A DNA stretch of 52,190 nt from Enhygromyxa salina. GTDB lineage: Bacteria; Myxococcota_A; Polyangia; Nannocystales; Nannocystaceae. Both the position numbers and the translations under genes were made by a program. Below are positions 17,401 through 24,791 of this stretch, in pieces. The notes under the pieces are model-generated. The model saw nothing but the letters and a program-made list of their open reading frames with translations, had not been told where the DNA came from and did not search any database. Numbering within the stretch: position 1 is the stretch's first letter; every line of letters starts with the position of its first letter. The DNA is taken from contig NZ_PVNK01000199.1 in the NCBI RefSeq assembly GCF_002994615.1, forward strand, positions 1 through 52,190, in the 5' to 3' direction.

Positions 17401-19399
17401 GGACGAGGAGCTCGGCCACGGCCTCGGAGCTCGGCGCCGAGCGGTCGACGACCAGGATCTTGCCCTTCTCGCGCTCGCGCTCGCGTCGATCGTGATCGAG
17501 CTCGGCGAGCGTGACCAGGCGGGCGTCGACGGTCGTGAAGCTGATCGCCCGGGCGACCGCGCCGAGCGGCTGCCCGGGGGTCAAGCCCAGCTTGGGCACC
17601 AGCGGCGGCGCGCCGAGGCGCGCGACCAGCTGCCTGGCCGCGTACGTCTTGTAGCCGAACTGCTCGAGCCAGCGGCTCGCAAACATCGGCTGGGTCAGCG
17701 CGACGAGGCAGCGCTGGACGACGTCGCCCGCGAACTCGTCGCTGGCCCAGGCCTCGACGAGGCGCGGGAGCTGGGCGAGGACCAGCATCAGCGCCGTCGC
17801 AAAGCTCCGATCCCGGCGCACGCGGGTGTAGTCGCGGGCCGGCTCGAGGGGCCCGGTGATCACGGCGGACAGCCCGATGAAGCCGAGGTCGAGCTCGACC
17901 TCCATCAGCAGGCAGCCGTCGACGACCACGCGCAGGTTGCTGAGCTTGCCGGGCCGCAGGGCCACGCGCCCGCGATACTCGCCCTGCTCGAAGGCCATGG
18001 GGTAGCGCAGCACGCTCCGCGGGAGCTCGATCTCGTGAGGCCGCGCCCGCCATGCCCGACGCGCGAGCTCCCAGGGGACCTCGCGCTCGAGCGTCGCGCT
18101 CACGTCCTTGGCCCCGGGGTAGACGTGTCGGATCGCCTCGAGCTCGGCCAGGCCATCGACCACGTGGATGACCGGACCCCAGCCGAGCGGAACCACGCCG
18201 TCGAAGTCGCGGCGGCTGTACATGATCCCGCGCTCGGGATCGGCCTGCTCGGCCAGGGCCCGCGGGCTCAGCCACTGGCCGTCGACGGTCCGCCACAGCG
18301 GCAGGGCGCCCACGCGCCCGAGCGGGCCCGCGTTGGCACCCAGCCAACTCGCGTCGGCCCAGCGGATAAAGCAGCCGCGGAGCAGATCGAAGACCTCGTC
18401 GGCGGTCGGGCGGCCGTGCTCGCTGAACTCACCGGCCGCCCACTGCTCGACGAGGCGCTCGAGGACCTTGTCGCGGGCCCTGCCCACGGCTTCGAGCGTG
18501 TCCTCGTAGGCCGGATCGCTGCGCACGATGTCGCCCTGGGAGACATCCTTGCGAAAGCGCGAGGAGTCGACCCAAAACCACAGGCCCTGAACGCTGTCGA
18601 CGAGCTCGTGGGTTGCGATCTCGACCCCATTCGAGACCAGGACCATGGCCGAGCGATCACGTCGGCCGTCGTCGACCTCGATCCCTGCGACCCCGCGCAG
18701 GTGCTCGGTCTCGAAGCGGACCCCGGCGACCGGCGCGAGCGGCAGCCCGCGACTGACCTCGGCCTCGTCGAGGGTGATCGAGAGCGAGGCCCAGGCGCAG
18801 CGCTCGCGGATCAAGACCTCTTCGGGGATCGACCCGCGCACGTCGTGGATGAAGCGGACCAGCAGCCCGGGCCGGAAGCGATCCTTGACGTGGATCGTGG
18901 TCCACGCGTCGGCCATGCCTTGCGGCGGGCTCGCCGTCGGCTGCTCGAGGCGGGTGATCTCGTCGTCGGCCTCGGGCCGCAAGGTCGCGGCGACGCCGTG
19001 GAGCTGCCCGTCTTCGCCGCGCGCGAAGCTCTCGATCCGAGCCCAGCGCGGGTTGAGGGCCATGACCGCGTTGCAGGCCAGGGCCAGCTCGCGCCGCGCA
19101 CGGATCTCGACGGTGCTGCGATCGACGAACAGCGAGGTGTAGAGCTCGTCGAGATCCGCGTAGGACAGCGCCGCGTCGAAGCGCATGCGCATGTCGTCGC
19201 TGTCGATGTCGAACACGATCGTGGTCGCGCCCGAGAGCGAGGCGGCCTCGACCAGCAGCAGCACGTAGCGGTGCGGATCGGCCAGCTGGAACTGGCGCAT
19301 CTTCTCGCGGGCCTTGTCCCGATCGAGGGAGAAGGACCCGGCCGAGTCGAACTGCGTGTCGAACTCGAGCCCGGCGATCAGCTCAGCGGCTTTGGACAT
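14441..19399 (-). CDS. Giant GHKL-related protein: degenerate N-domain plus serial transducer-like repeats
   Basis: 1652 residues, ATG 19399 with GGGAGG 4 bases upstream; overlaps the ATPase gene by 22 bp. Residues about 20-180 follow a GHKL N-domain plan (LLLVEAASLSGATTIVFDID ... ADLDELYTSLF ... AWTTIHVKD), but the N-box Asn and the Gly-rich lid are missing, so ATP binding is doubtful. Residues 250-325 resemble the ATPase's post-GHKL domain (NGVEIATHEL ... RFRKDVSQGDIVRSD ... VLERLVEQW). Related units recur at about 475-555, 712-825, 1042-1130 and 1276-1358. Between them lie other repeated modules at about 366-440, 605-700, 937-1020, 1170-1245 and 1414-1463 (pattern PL-x4-5-G-x3-S-x3-L ... 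G-x2-xY). Then come an acidic Pro-rich linker (1463-1535) and a helical end. I recognise no named family; the domain reading is inference. Confidence 0.8.
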   Translation of the reverse strand: MSKAAELIAGLEFDTQFDSAGSFSLDRDKAREKMRQFQLADPHRYVLLLVEAASLSGATTIVFDIDSDDMRMRFDAALSYADLDELYTSLFVDRSTVEIRARRELALACNAVMALNPRWARIESFARGEDGQLHGVAATLRPEADDEITRLEQPTASPPQGMADAWTTIHVKDRFRPGLLVRFIHDVRGSIPEEVLIRERCAWASLSITLDEAEVSRGLPLAPVAGVRFETEHLRGVAGIEVDDGRRDRSAMVLVSNGVEIATHELVDSVQGLWFWVDSSRFRKDVSQGDIVRSDPAYEDTLEAVGRARDKVLERLVEQWAAGEFSEHGRPTADEVFDLLRGCFIRWADASWLGANAGPLGRVGALPLWRTVDGQWLSPRALAEQADPERGIMYSRRDFDGVVPLGWGPVIHVVDGLAELEAIRHVYPGAKDVSATLEREVPWELARRAWRARPHEIELPRSVLRYPMAFEQGEYRGRVALRPGKLSNLRVVVDGCLLMEVELDLGFIGLSAVITGPLEPARDYTRVRRDRSFATALMLVLAQLPRLVEAWASDEFAGDVVQRCLVALTQPMFASRWLEQFGYKTYAARQLVARLGAPPLVPKLGLTPGQPLGAVARAISFTTVDARLVTLAELDHDRREREREKGKILVVDRSAPSSEAVAELLVHAAPADLRLLEALFGASLIHDDTAAYVRELGRRSFEAKPRRGPSPPQATWTASVELDLSPARGGGKIRGHVGVGASQVRDWRPDDPRRVTIEVFTEGRQLCVTEERCWVPGAEAELAWDGAPVNANWTGLGGSSAPLREAVDAGLSSIIRGLAEAAVAESRRPNDDARRLLWLAMVAPFVSVEHVEAWRVLRKHHADDHAGAVEAYFGVMELFPVVPLDELREAITLLIQEDRLPTQAELLSVLGRTSAPPGGGRGFHREILASYGLLESVPLIPLVSGQAIDLVSLTRVFEATGEIAHVEDPALRWDGDERVIVRADEIDQVGLIRLFGRDAFTEVSGWIHERRHQQQFEARAPLEQIRVPDHTRLVGVEFERDDFEGELAVPGWTAGGGRTMKITLCHDRRIVQEIELRGWLPVVGIVDDPHAELSADYSEVETDGPRMAALRKVLSEVLSDQLLPALAERFGSLEPRERSLARTWIAADWRRSGLHAGQHPSRLSEVGERFARLKLFRDVDGTARSLIELIDRNRAQGCLWYVERDPGHGVEPPFAIVETRGPERELLADLFPKLEDFSQRWRARADGEQRKRAAPALPPTSAPKQALSVAPVSHHDMEGELWLPDRSPFDSGVILGAAGKVVEVIDPVSVLGAQGVIGGALEADDGFERVELTGAARRYLAVRVISLYSELLKRHRRELARPDTVDFVDPELARRRAVRFELLRAAAVALGQARRRGETFDAILGNLERGLNAQPLLRLATGRLISVSVARKARPQELAYLDIWDPNAPMLDASERARLLLDDAGEGVAKVEPTADPDPASEPDPEPTDLAAAVTAMDKPPLDTDEELGPLELSPLQLEPPEELAPEPQPEPQPDLVGELLERVREELRLLRERHQVVLAEGRLDRIDAKEGRGRELVSINGRVIFDSAHPRFVRALDDPDPIWVSFLASVAYTALNRWLEEITDAHELLFHAGHAEHLLSGLLDPEPPLGG

Positions 19400-21201
19400 C
19401 GTGCCTCCCGGTAGCCCATCGCTACGTCGGCCAGCTCCGAGTCGGACGCGGCCGAGATCGAGCCACCGAGCAGCAAGAACAGCTTGACCAGCTGGTAGGC
19501 GGCGAGCTCGGGCTCGCGCAGCGCCAGGCCCAGCAGCGTGCGAACCGTTGGGTGATCGGCGTCGACGACCAGGACCCGCTTGCGCGCGAACAGGCCCTTG
19601 CCGAGCTCGCCGGCCTCGGTGACGGGCGTGGCCTCGCCGAATTCGCGCTGACTGATCGCCGCGCGCGCGCCGAGCAAGCTGCCGCTCTCGCCGAAGCGCC
19701 CGAACGAGACCCCGGCGATGCTGTGACCGGTGTCATCGAGCAAGCGCTGGGCGGTGGTCGCGAGCGAGCCCCACTGGCGGACCTCGGCGGGCTCAGGCGC
19801 GAGCGGCATGAACCACTGCTCAACGAGCCAGGTGGCGGCGCCCTCGAAGCCAGACACGAGCTTGCAAGCGTGGATCAGCGGCTCCAGGACGCTGCCCTCG
19901 AGCTCGCTGCCCTCGAGCTCGCTGCCCTCGAGCTCGCTGCCTGGCTCGTCTCCTGCCTTGGGTGGCTCGGGCTCGTGGCCCGCCCCCCTCGCTTCGCTCG
20001 GGCCCCCGGGCCCTGAGAGCCTGTGGGCCCCCTCGCTGACCCCGCCGTAGCTGAGCAGGACCGCCCGACCGAGGGCCTCGACGGCGTCGCTCAGAGGCGT
20101 GCGCGCGCTGGCGAAGAACAGGCCCTTCGCCGCGGCCTTGCGCAGCTCGGCCCAGGTCCAGATTCGCCCGCTCGGGCTGCGCGCGCACGCGAGCTTGGCG
20201 TGGGCGCGCGAGAGCTTGGCGTGGTCGCGCAGGTGCCAGCACGCGGCCTCATAGAGGACCTGGAGCCGGGTCGCCGCGTCGCCGGGCTCGCTCGGGTGGC
20301 CCGCGCGGATGTCATGGTCGAGCTCCTCGAGCACGCGCTCGCGCAGCTGCCCGCGCGCGAGCTGCTCGAGCCGTGCGACGACCTTGTCGAAGTGCCCGTC
20401 CTTGATCACGTCGTCGCGGGTCAGCGTGTGCTCGAGGTAGCGCGACGAGACCTTGAACGACAGCCCGATCAGCGCCTCGATCGCGGTGCCGTGGTTGTGG
20501 TCGGCCTGGACCAGGGTCAGCCCGCCGTTGAAGAACGCGTGCAAGGTCTCGCCCGCCGGTCGATGGCCAATGTGGATGTGGGAGAAGTCGTCCTCGTAGA
20601 CCACGCGCACGGCCGCGTCGAGGCCGAAGGGCGCCGAGATCAGCTCGCCGTCGACGATGACCTCGCCCTTGGCGTGGCCGCACCAGTAGCGCACGACCTG
20701 CTTGGCCCGGACGACGAAGCGCTCGAAGTCGGCCCGGGTCGAATTCTTGATGATGCGGATCGTCGTGCCCTCGAGGGCCTGGTCGAGGCGCAGGCGCTTG
20801 AAGTTGCGCTCGCGGTCGAACAGCACCCGCCAGGCCTCGCCAGCCCGGGCCGTGTCAACACAGACCGCGTCGGGCTCGATCGCAAACACCGACACGAAGC
20901 CGATGCCGAACTTGCCGATCTTGGTCATGTCGCCGTCCTTGGCCGACGAGAACAGGCGCGTGAGCTTGTTGTCGATGATCTCGCGGTCCATGCCCTCGCC
21001 AAAGTCCTGGACGTTGACGATCATCGCGCCGCTGTCCGGGTCCTCGTCGCTGGGCTCGAACTCGAACTCGACCTCGACCTCCCCGCTGCCGGCGTCGAGC
21101 GCATTTTGGATCAGCTCGCGGAAGAAGGACATCGGGTCCGAGAACTGGTTGATCAGATCGTCGAGCGCGTCGCCGACATCAACCGGTGCAGGGCTACCCA
21201 T
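19378..21201 (-). CDS. GHKL/HSP90-like ATPase
   Basis: 607 residues, ATG 21201 (MGSPAPVDVGDAL). All GHKL ATP-binding motifs are intact: N-box FFRELIQNALDAG (27-39), VQDFGEGMD (64-72), GKFGIGFVSVFAI (96-108) and GTTIRII (145-151). A middle domain follows (about 222-295: FFNGGLTLVQ ... SSRYLEHTLTRDDVIKD ... LRERVLEEL), like the transducer half of HSP90/MutL proteins. Next come a module GRIWTWAELRKAAAKGLFFA (345-364), a Gly/Glu repeat linker (about 396-438, SELEG x3) and a helical end with VLVVDADHPTVRTLL. The frame runs 55 codons further upstream, through the hairpin element; that part is rejected. It is co-transcribed with the giant partner and probably powers it. Confidence 0.88.
   Translation of the reverse strand: MGSPAPVDVGDALDDLINQFSDPMSFFRELIQNALDAGSGEVEVEFEFEPSDEDPDSGAMIVNVQDFGEGMDREIIDNKLTRLFSSAKDGDMTKIGKFGIGFVSVFAIEPDAVCVDTARAGEAWRVLFDRERNFKRLRLDQALEGTTIRIIKNSTRADFERFVVRAKQVVRYWCGHAKGEVIVDGELISAPFGLDAAVRVVYEDDFSHIHIGHRPAGETLHAFFNGGLTLVQADHNHGTAIEALIGLSFKVSSRYLEHTLTRDDVIKDGHFDKVVARLEQLARGQLRERVLEELDHDIRAGHPSEPGDAATRLQVLYEAACWHLRDHAKLSRAHAKLACARSPSGRIWTWAELRKAAAKGLFFASARTPLSDAVEALGRAVLLSYGGVSEGAHRLSGPGGPSEARGAGHEPEPPKAGDEPGSELEGSELEGSELEGSVLEPLIHACKLVSGFEGAATWLVEQWFMPLAPEPAEVRQWGSLATTAQRLLDDTGHSIAGVSFGRFGESGSLLGARAAISQREFGEATPVTEAGELGKGLFARKRVLVVDADHPTVRTLLGLALREPELAAYQLVKLFLLLGGSISAASDSELADVAMGYREARCPKPLS
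19404..19409 (-). promoter_or_regulatory. Ribosome binding site of the giant gene, inside the ATPase gene
   Basis: GGGAGG on the minus strand, 4 bases before ATG 19399 and within the ATPase coding end. It supports this start and independent re-initiation in the overlap. Confidence 0.65.
19890..19940 (-). repeat. 15-bp in-frame tandem repeat in the ATPase linker
   Basis: Three 15-bp units (plus strand CTGCCCTCGAGCTCG) encode SELEG repeated, with no silent changes. They lie next to the Gly/Pro-rich insertion at 19955-20035, making a hypervariable linker between the ATPase core and its C-terminal helices. Confidence 0.8.
19955..20035 (-). repeat. Possible relative of the dispersed repeat inside the ATPase gene
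   Basis: On the minus strand GGGCCCGAGCGAAGCGAGGG resembles the GGGCCCGAGCGCAGCGAGGG start of the transglutaminase insertion (one difference in twenty). Downstream similarity is looser. The frame stays open and encodes the Gly/Pro/Glu-rich linker at residues about 391-420. Confidence 0.45.
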
Positions 21202-21301
21202 GTGCTGGAAAGGTAGCGTGATCGAGGCGGCGGATGCGAGGCCCTTTGCGGCTCCGCGCAACCCACGCGCACCGCAACGATCGCCGCTCCGGCGCCGCTT
21301 A

Positions 21302-21461
21302 GCAGCCCGGGGTGCAATGCATCGTGTCGCCTCGCGCCGGAATTTTCGCCGAGGGCGCGAAGCCAAAACGCCGCTGTACCGGGCGTACTACAAGTTTTGG
21401 CGACAAAGCCCTCGGCGAAAAGGCCAAGCGAGGCGACGCGAGGCATTGCACCCCGGGCTGC
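21302..21461. mobile_element. MITE-like hairpin element with TTA flanks
   Basis: A 160-bp element made of two arms of about 68 bases that are reverse complements with about a dozen differences and one indel, around a loop of about 24 bases. The outer 19 bases are perfect inverted repeats (GCAGCCCGGGGTGCAATGC, 21302-21320 and 21443-21461). TTA flanks both ends directly (21299-21301, 21462-21464), as a 3-bp target duplication would. No transposase is encoded. It fills the gap between two divergent genes, ending 6 bp before the acyltransferase ATG. A 17-bp copy of its end occurs at 5063-5079. Confidence 0.75.
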
Positions 21462-21467
21462 TTAGGT

Positions 21468-22736
21468 ATGCTCCGCCCGGTGCCCCAGGCCAAGACGAGC
21501 TCCGGCGCGGCCAGCAGCCTCAACGTCGCCTACGTCGAGGGCCTCGACCACCTGCGTGGCTTCGCTGCGTTCATGGTCCTGTTCCACCACGGCTTTTGGG
21601 TCTCGCTCGGCATGCACTACCCGCCGGCCGCGACCTGGAACAACTGGCCCAAGGCTCAAAACCCGCTGTTCGCCCCGCTGATCGAGACCCACGTGTTCGT
21701 CACGGTGTTCTTCATCGTCAGCGGCTTCATCTTCACCCTCGTCGGCTTCGACAAGAAGATCGTCTACGGCAAGTACATGCGCAACCGGGTCCTGCGGGTC
21801 ATGCCCGTGTTCCTGACCGCGCTGTTCTTCGGCATCGCGCTGTTCCCCGAGCAGTTCGAGTGGGACGCGTTCATCACCACCGCGACGATCTTCGGCGACA
21901 TGACCGGGGCCGCGCTGCGCCTCCACCCGGTCACGACCGCGTTTTGGACCGTCGCGGTCGAATTTCAATTCTACCTGATCTTCCCCTTCTTGATCGCGAT
22001 CATGAACGGCCAGGGATCCAAGCCCCTGGTTTGGATGATCGCCCTGATGATCGGCCTGCGGACCGTGGGCTTCTTCCTCGGCGACAGCATCCGCGATCTC
22101 CACTACTGGCACCTGATCCCCGGCCGCCTCGACGCCTTCTTGATCGGGATGCTCGGCGCGCGCCTGTACATGCGGTGGAAGCACGACCCGCGCGTGGCCA
22201 AGCTCGGCCCGAGCTCGCCCTTTTGGCAGGGCATCGTCACGGCCTTGCGCGATCACCCCTGGGCCAGCTTCGGGTTCGGGCTCACGACCCTGCTCGGCTG
22301 GGAGTGGTTCTTGAGCCAAAGCGGCGGCTACCCCAAGCAGGCCTGGTGGAAGATCTGGGCGCCAACCTGGGAGTCGCTGGTCTGCCTGCTGCTGGTCCTC
22401 TCCTACCTCGCGGTCGCGCCCAAGCTGTGGCGCCCGCTCAAGCGGCTGTTCGCGTTCCTCGGTGATCTGAGCTTCTCGACCTACATCTGCCACTTCATGG
22501 TCGTCGGCCTCGTCATCGGAGATCCGCTCGAGCTCGAGCGGATGCCGGGGCTGATGCTGCCCTTTCACGAGTGGTTCCCCGGGATCCCCCCGATGGTCGA
22601 CGCGACCCTCAACACCCTGCTGCTGGCCTTCCCGGCCGCGATCGCGCTCTCGATCCTGTTTTACAACGGCGTCGAGCGCCCGTTCATGCGCCTGCGGATC
22701 CGCTACACGCAGGCCTCGGACGAAGCGGCGCCATGA
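21468..22736 (+). CDS. Acyltransferase 3 family membrane protein
   Basis: 422 residues, ATG 21468 (GTG 21480 is an alternative). OafA/YrhL-type acyltransferase that moves acyl groups to extracytoplasmic sugars. Motifs: GLDHLRGFAAFMVLFHHGFW with the Arg and His-His of the active site, FIVSGFIFTLVGFDK, RNRVLRVMPVFLTALFF, FWTVAVEFQFYLIFP, FSTYICHFMV and GVERPFMRLR at the end. About ten membrane helices. The reading frame continues upstream through the hairpin element, but nothing there resembles the family. The next gene overlaps by ATGA, so the two likely act together on an envelope glycan or lipid (inference). Confidence 0.9.
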   Translation: MLRPVPQAKTSSGAASSLNVAYVEGLDHLRGFAAFMVLFHHGFWVSLGMHYPPAATWNNWPKAQNPLFAPLIETHVFVTVFFIVSGFIFTLVGFDKKIVYGKYMRNRVLRVMPVFLTALFFGIALFPEQFEWDAFITTATIFGDMTGAALRLHPVTTAFWTVAVEFQFYLIFPFLIAIMNGQGSKPLVWMIALMIGLRTVGFFLGDSIRDLHYWHLIPGRLDAFLIGMLGARLYMRWKHDPRVAKLGPSSPFWQGIVTALRDHPWASFGFGLTTLLGWEWFLSQSGGYPKQAWWKIWAPTWESLVCLLLVLSYLAVAPKLWRPLKRLFAFLGDLSFSTYICHFMVVGLVIGDPLELERMPGLMLPFHEWFPGIPPMVDATLNTLLLAFPAAIALSILFYNGVERPFMRLRIRYTQASDEAAP

Positions 22737-24700
22737 GCTTCGGCCGCGACGTCAGCCCGCGACGGCGGCAGCCGCCGTCCGAGCGTGAGCGGCGGCGCTA
22801 CCTCGTGTTCCTCGGCGTGGTCGCGCTGATCGGCGTCGCCCTGCGCTGGTCGGCGACCCGCGTCGGCCCGATGAGCGACGACTTCATGCAGCACGCCATG
22901 ATCGCCGGCCTCTACCCCGGCGAGGGCTACGCGCCCTTCGACCTCTACGGCTTCTTGCGCCCCGGGGTCATGGCCGCGCACGTCGACAAGGGCACCGCGC
23001 CGTGGTGGTCGGTCCCCGAGCTGCACGGGACCGTGCTCCGGCCCCTCGCGAGCCTGCTGCTGTGGCTCGACCACAAGCTGCTGCCCGGGCGCGCCGAGCT
23101 GTGGCACGTCCACACCATGCTGTGGTTCGCGGCCTCGATCGTCGCGATCGGGCTGGCCGCGCGGCGGCTGCTGCCGCGCTCCTTCGCGATCATCACGGTC
23201 TTGCTCTACACCTGCGACGCCGGCCTGGTCTCGCCGCTGGCGTGGCTCGCCAACCGCTGCGTGCTGGTCTGCGCGACCTTTGGGTTCCTCGCGATCTGGG
23301 CCCACGTCGAGTGGCGCAAGCCCGACCCCTACTCGCCCGCGTGGCTCCAGCGCCGCGGCGGGGTCCTCGTCGGCGTGCTGATGGCCGCGTCGATCAGCGC
23401 GGGCGAGTACGGGCTCGGCGTCCTCGCCTACCTCGTCGCCTGGGAGCTGTTCGCGGGCGAGGGCCCGGCCAGGGCGCGCGCGCGCGCGCTGGTCCCGGCC
23501 CTGATCCCCGTCGCCCTCTACCTCATCGCCCACAAGCTCCTCGGCTACGGGACCTTCGGGGCCGAGGTCTACGCCGACCCCTTCCACACCCCGGGCGGCT
23601 ACCTCGGGTGGGCGGTCAAGCGCGTACCCAAGCTGATCACCGCGGGGTTTTGGTCGGTCCCGGGCGCGACGATCCACGTGTTTCGCTTCGGCTTGCCCGC
23701 GCGGCTCGAGCACCTGTGGGTCCCGCCGAATCCGAGCCCCGACGACTACCACGCGGCCCACGTGAGCATGGCGCTGTGGGGCGTCGCGCTCGCGACGCTG
23801 GCCTTGGTCCTGGCCCGGGCGAGCTGGTACGACGACGAGCGACGCGCGCTGCGGGCCCTCGGCGTCGGCGGCTTCCTCGGCCTCCTCCCGATCGCCGTGG
23901 CCCCGGCCCACTCGCGCCTGTTGATCGTCGCCCAGCTCGGCCTGTGTGCGCTGGTCGCCGCGGTCCTCGTCGGCTGCACCCGGCTGATCATCGGCCGCAC
24001 AGGCGACGGCACGCGCGAGCGGACGCTGGCCACCCGACTGCGCGGGCTCGCTCTGGTCCCGATCGCCGGGCTGCTCGCGTGGGTCCACACCGTCGGAGAT
24101 CTGCGCTGGGGCAACGCGTACATCGAGCACCTCGACCAGCTCCAGGCGTCCAACATCGCGGCCTTCACCCGCGGTGATCTGCTCGAGCACGAGCTCGGCG
24201 GGCGCGACGTCGTGATCCTCAACGCTCCGAGCCAGTCGATCGGCCTCCTCGGTGAATTTGTGCTGTCGAGCGCGGGCTGGCCGACGCCCGCGAGCTGGCG
24301 ACCGCTCTCACTCGGCGGCGACTTTGCGATGGTCGCCACGCGCCCGGCCCCCGACACCCTCGATCTCTTCGCGATCCAGGGCGCGTGGATGCACACCGCC
24401 GGGGAGCTGTTCTTTCGCCGCGAGGATCAGCCCCTGCGCAAGGGTGACGTGCTCGACCACCCCCGGCTCCGGGCCGAGATCATCGCCGACCGAGACGGCC
24501 ACCCGGTCCGCGTCCGCTTTCGCTTCGATCGCGACCTCGACGATCCCAGCTTGCTGTTCGTGGTCGCCAAGCCCGACGGCCTCCAGCGCTGGCGGGTGCC
24601 CGCGGTCGGCGGGCGCAGCGTGGTCCCGCTCCCGCGCTTGCCGCCGGTCGACGATCCCGACGCGATTCGCTTCCCGCCTCCGCCGAAAAAAAATCTGTGA
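22733..24700 (+). CDS. Polytopic membrane protein, possibly GT-C glycosyltransferase-like
   Basis: 655 residues, ATG in an ATGA overlap with the acyltransferase. Basic cytoplasmic leader, then a first helix (YLVFLGVVALIGVALRW) followed by GPMSDDFMQHAMIAG. An acidic pair after the first helix is the pattern of GT-C glycosyltransferases. About ten helices follow up to residue 470, then a soluble domain of about 170 residues (VVILNAPSQSIGLLGEF ... RVRFRFDRDLDDPSLLFVV) ending in a Pro/Lys tail. No family is named with confidence. Coupling with an acyltransferase suggests polysaccharide or lipid modification at the inner membrane. Confidence 0.7.
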   Translation: MSFGRDVSPRRRQPPSERERRRYLVFLGVVALIGVALRWSATRVGPMSDDFMQHAMIAGLYPGEGYAPFDLYGFLRPGVMAAHVDKGTAPWWSVPELHGTVLRPLASLLLWLDHKLLPGRAELWHVHTMLWFAASIVAIGLAARRLLPRSFAIITVLLYTCDAGLVSPLAWLANRCVLVCATFGFLAIWAHVEWRKPDPYSPAWLQRRGGVLVGVLMAASISAGEYGLGVLAYLVAWELFAGEGPARARARALVPALIPVALYLIAHKLLGYGTFGAEVYADPFHTPGGYLGWAVKRVPKLITAGFWSVPGATIHVFRFGLPARLEHLWVPPNPSPDDYHAAHVSMALWGVALATLALVLARASWYDDERRALRALGVGGFLGLLPIAVAPAHSRLLIVAQLGLCALVAAVLVGCTRLIIGRTGDGTRERTLATRLRGLALVPIAGLLAWVHTVGDLRWGNAYIEHLDQLQASNIAAFTRGDLLEHELGGRDVVILNAPSQSIGLLGEFVLSSAGWPTPASWRPLSLGGDFAMVATRPAPDTLDLFAIQGAWMHTAGELFFRREDQPLRKGDVLDHPRLRAEIIADRDGHPVRVRFRFDRDLDDPSLLFVVAKPDGLQRWRVPAVGGRSVVPLPRLPPVDDPDAIRFPPPPKKNL

Positions 24701-24701
24701 G

Positions 24702-24745
24702 GCTCCGAGGGTGTCGGGCCGCAGGCCCTCGTCTTGGACACGAGA
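24702..24745 (+). repeat. Diverged copy of the dispersed repeat
   Basis: CGAGGGTGTCGGGCCGCAGG followed by CCCTCGTC and an AAGAAA stretch matches the order and core (CGAGGGTGTCGGGGCGCAG) of the insertion at 2600-2675. It lies in the gap after the membrane protein gene and forms a GGGCCGCAGGCCC dyad. Confidence 0.5.
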
Positions 24746-24791
24746 AAGAAAAGTAACGGACAGCGGCTGGTTCCCGTAGCATGCGCTGAAC

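Noticed and set aside
21312..21467. N-terminal extension of the acyltransferase through the hairpin element
   Set aside because: The added residues come from the inverted-repeat arm; the family begins near GLDHLRGF, and ATG 21468 or GTG 21480 suffices.
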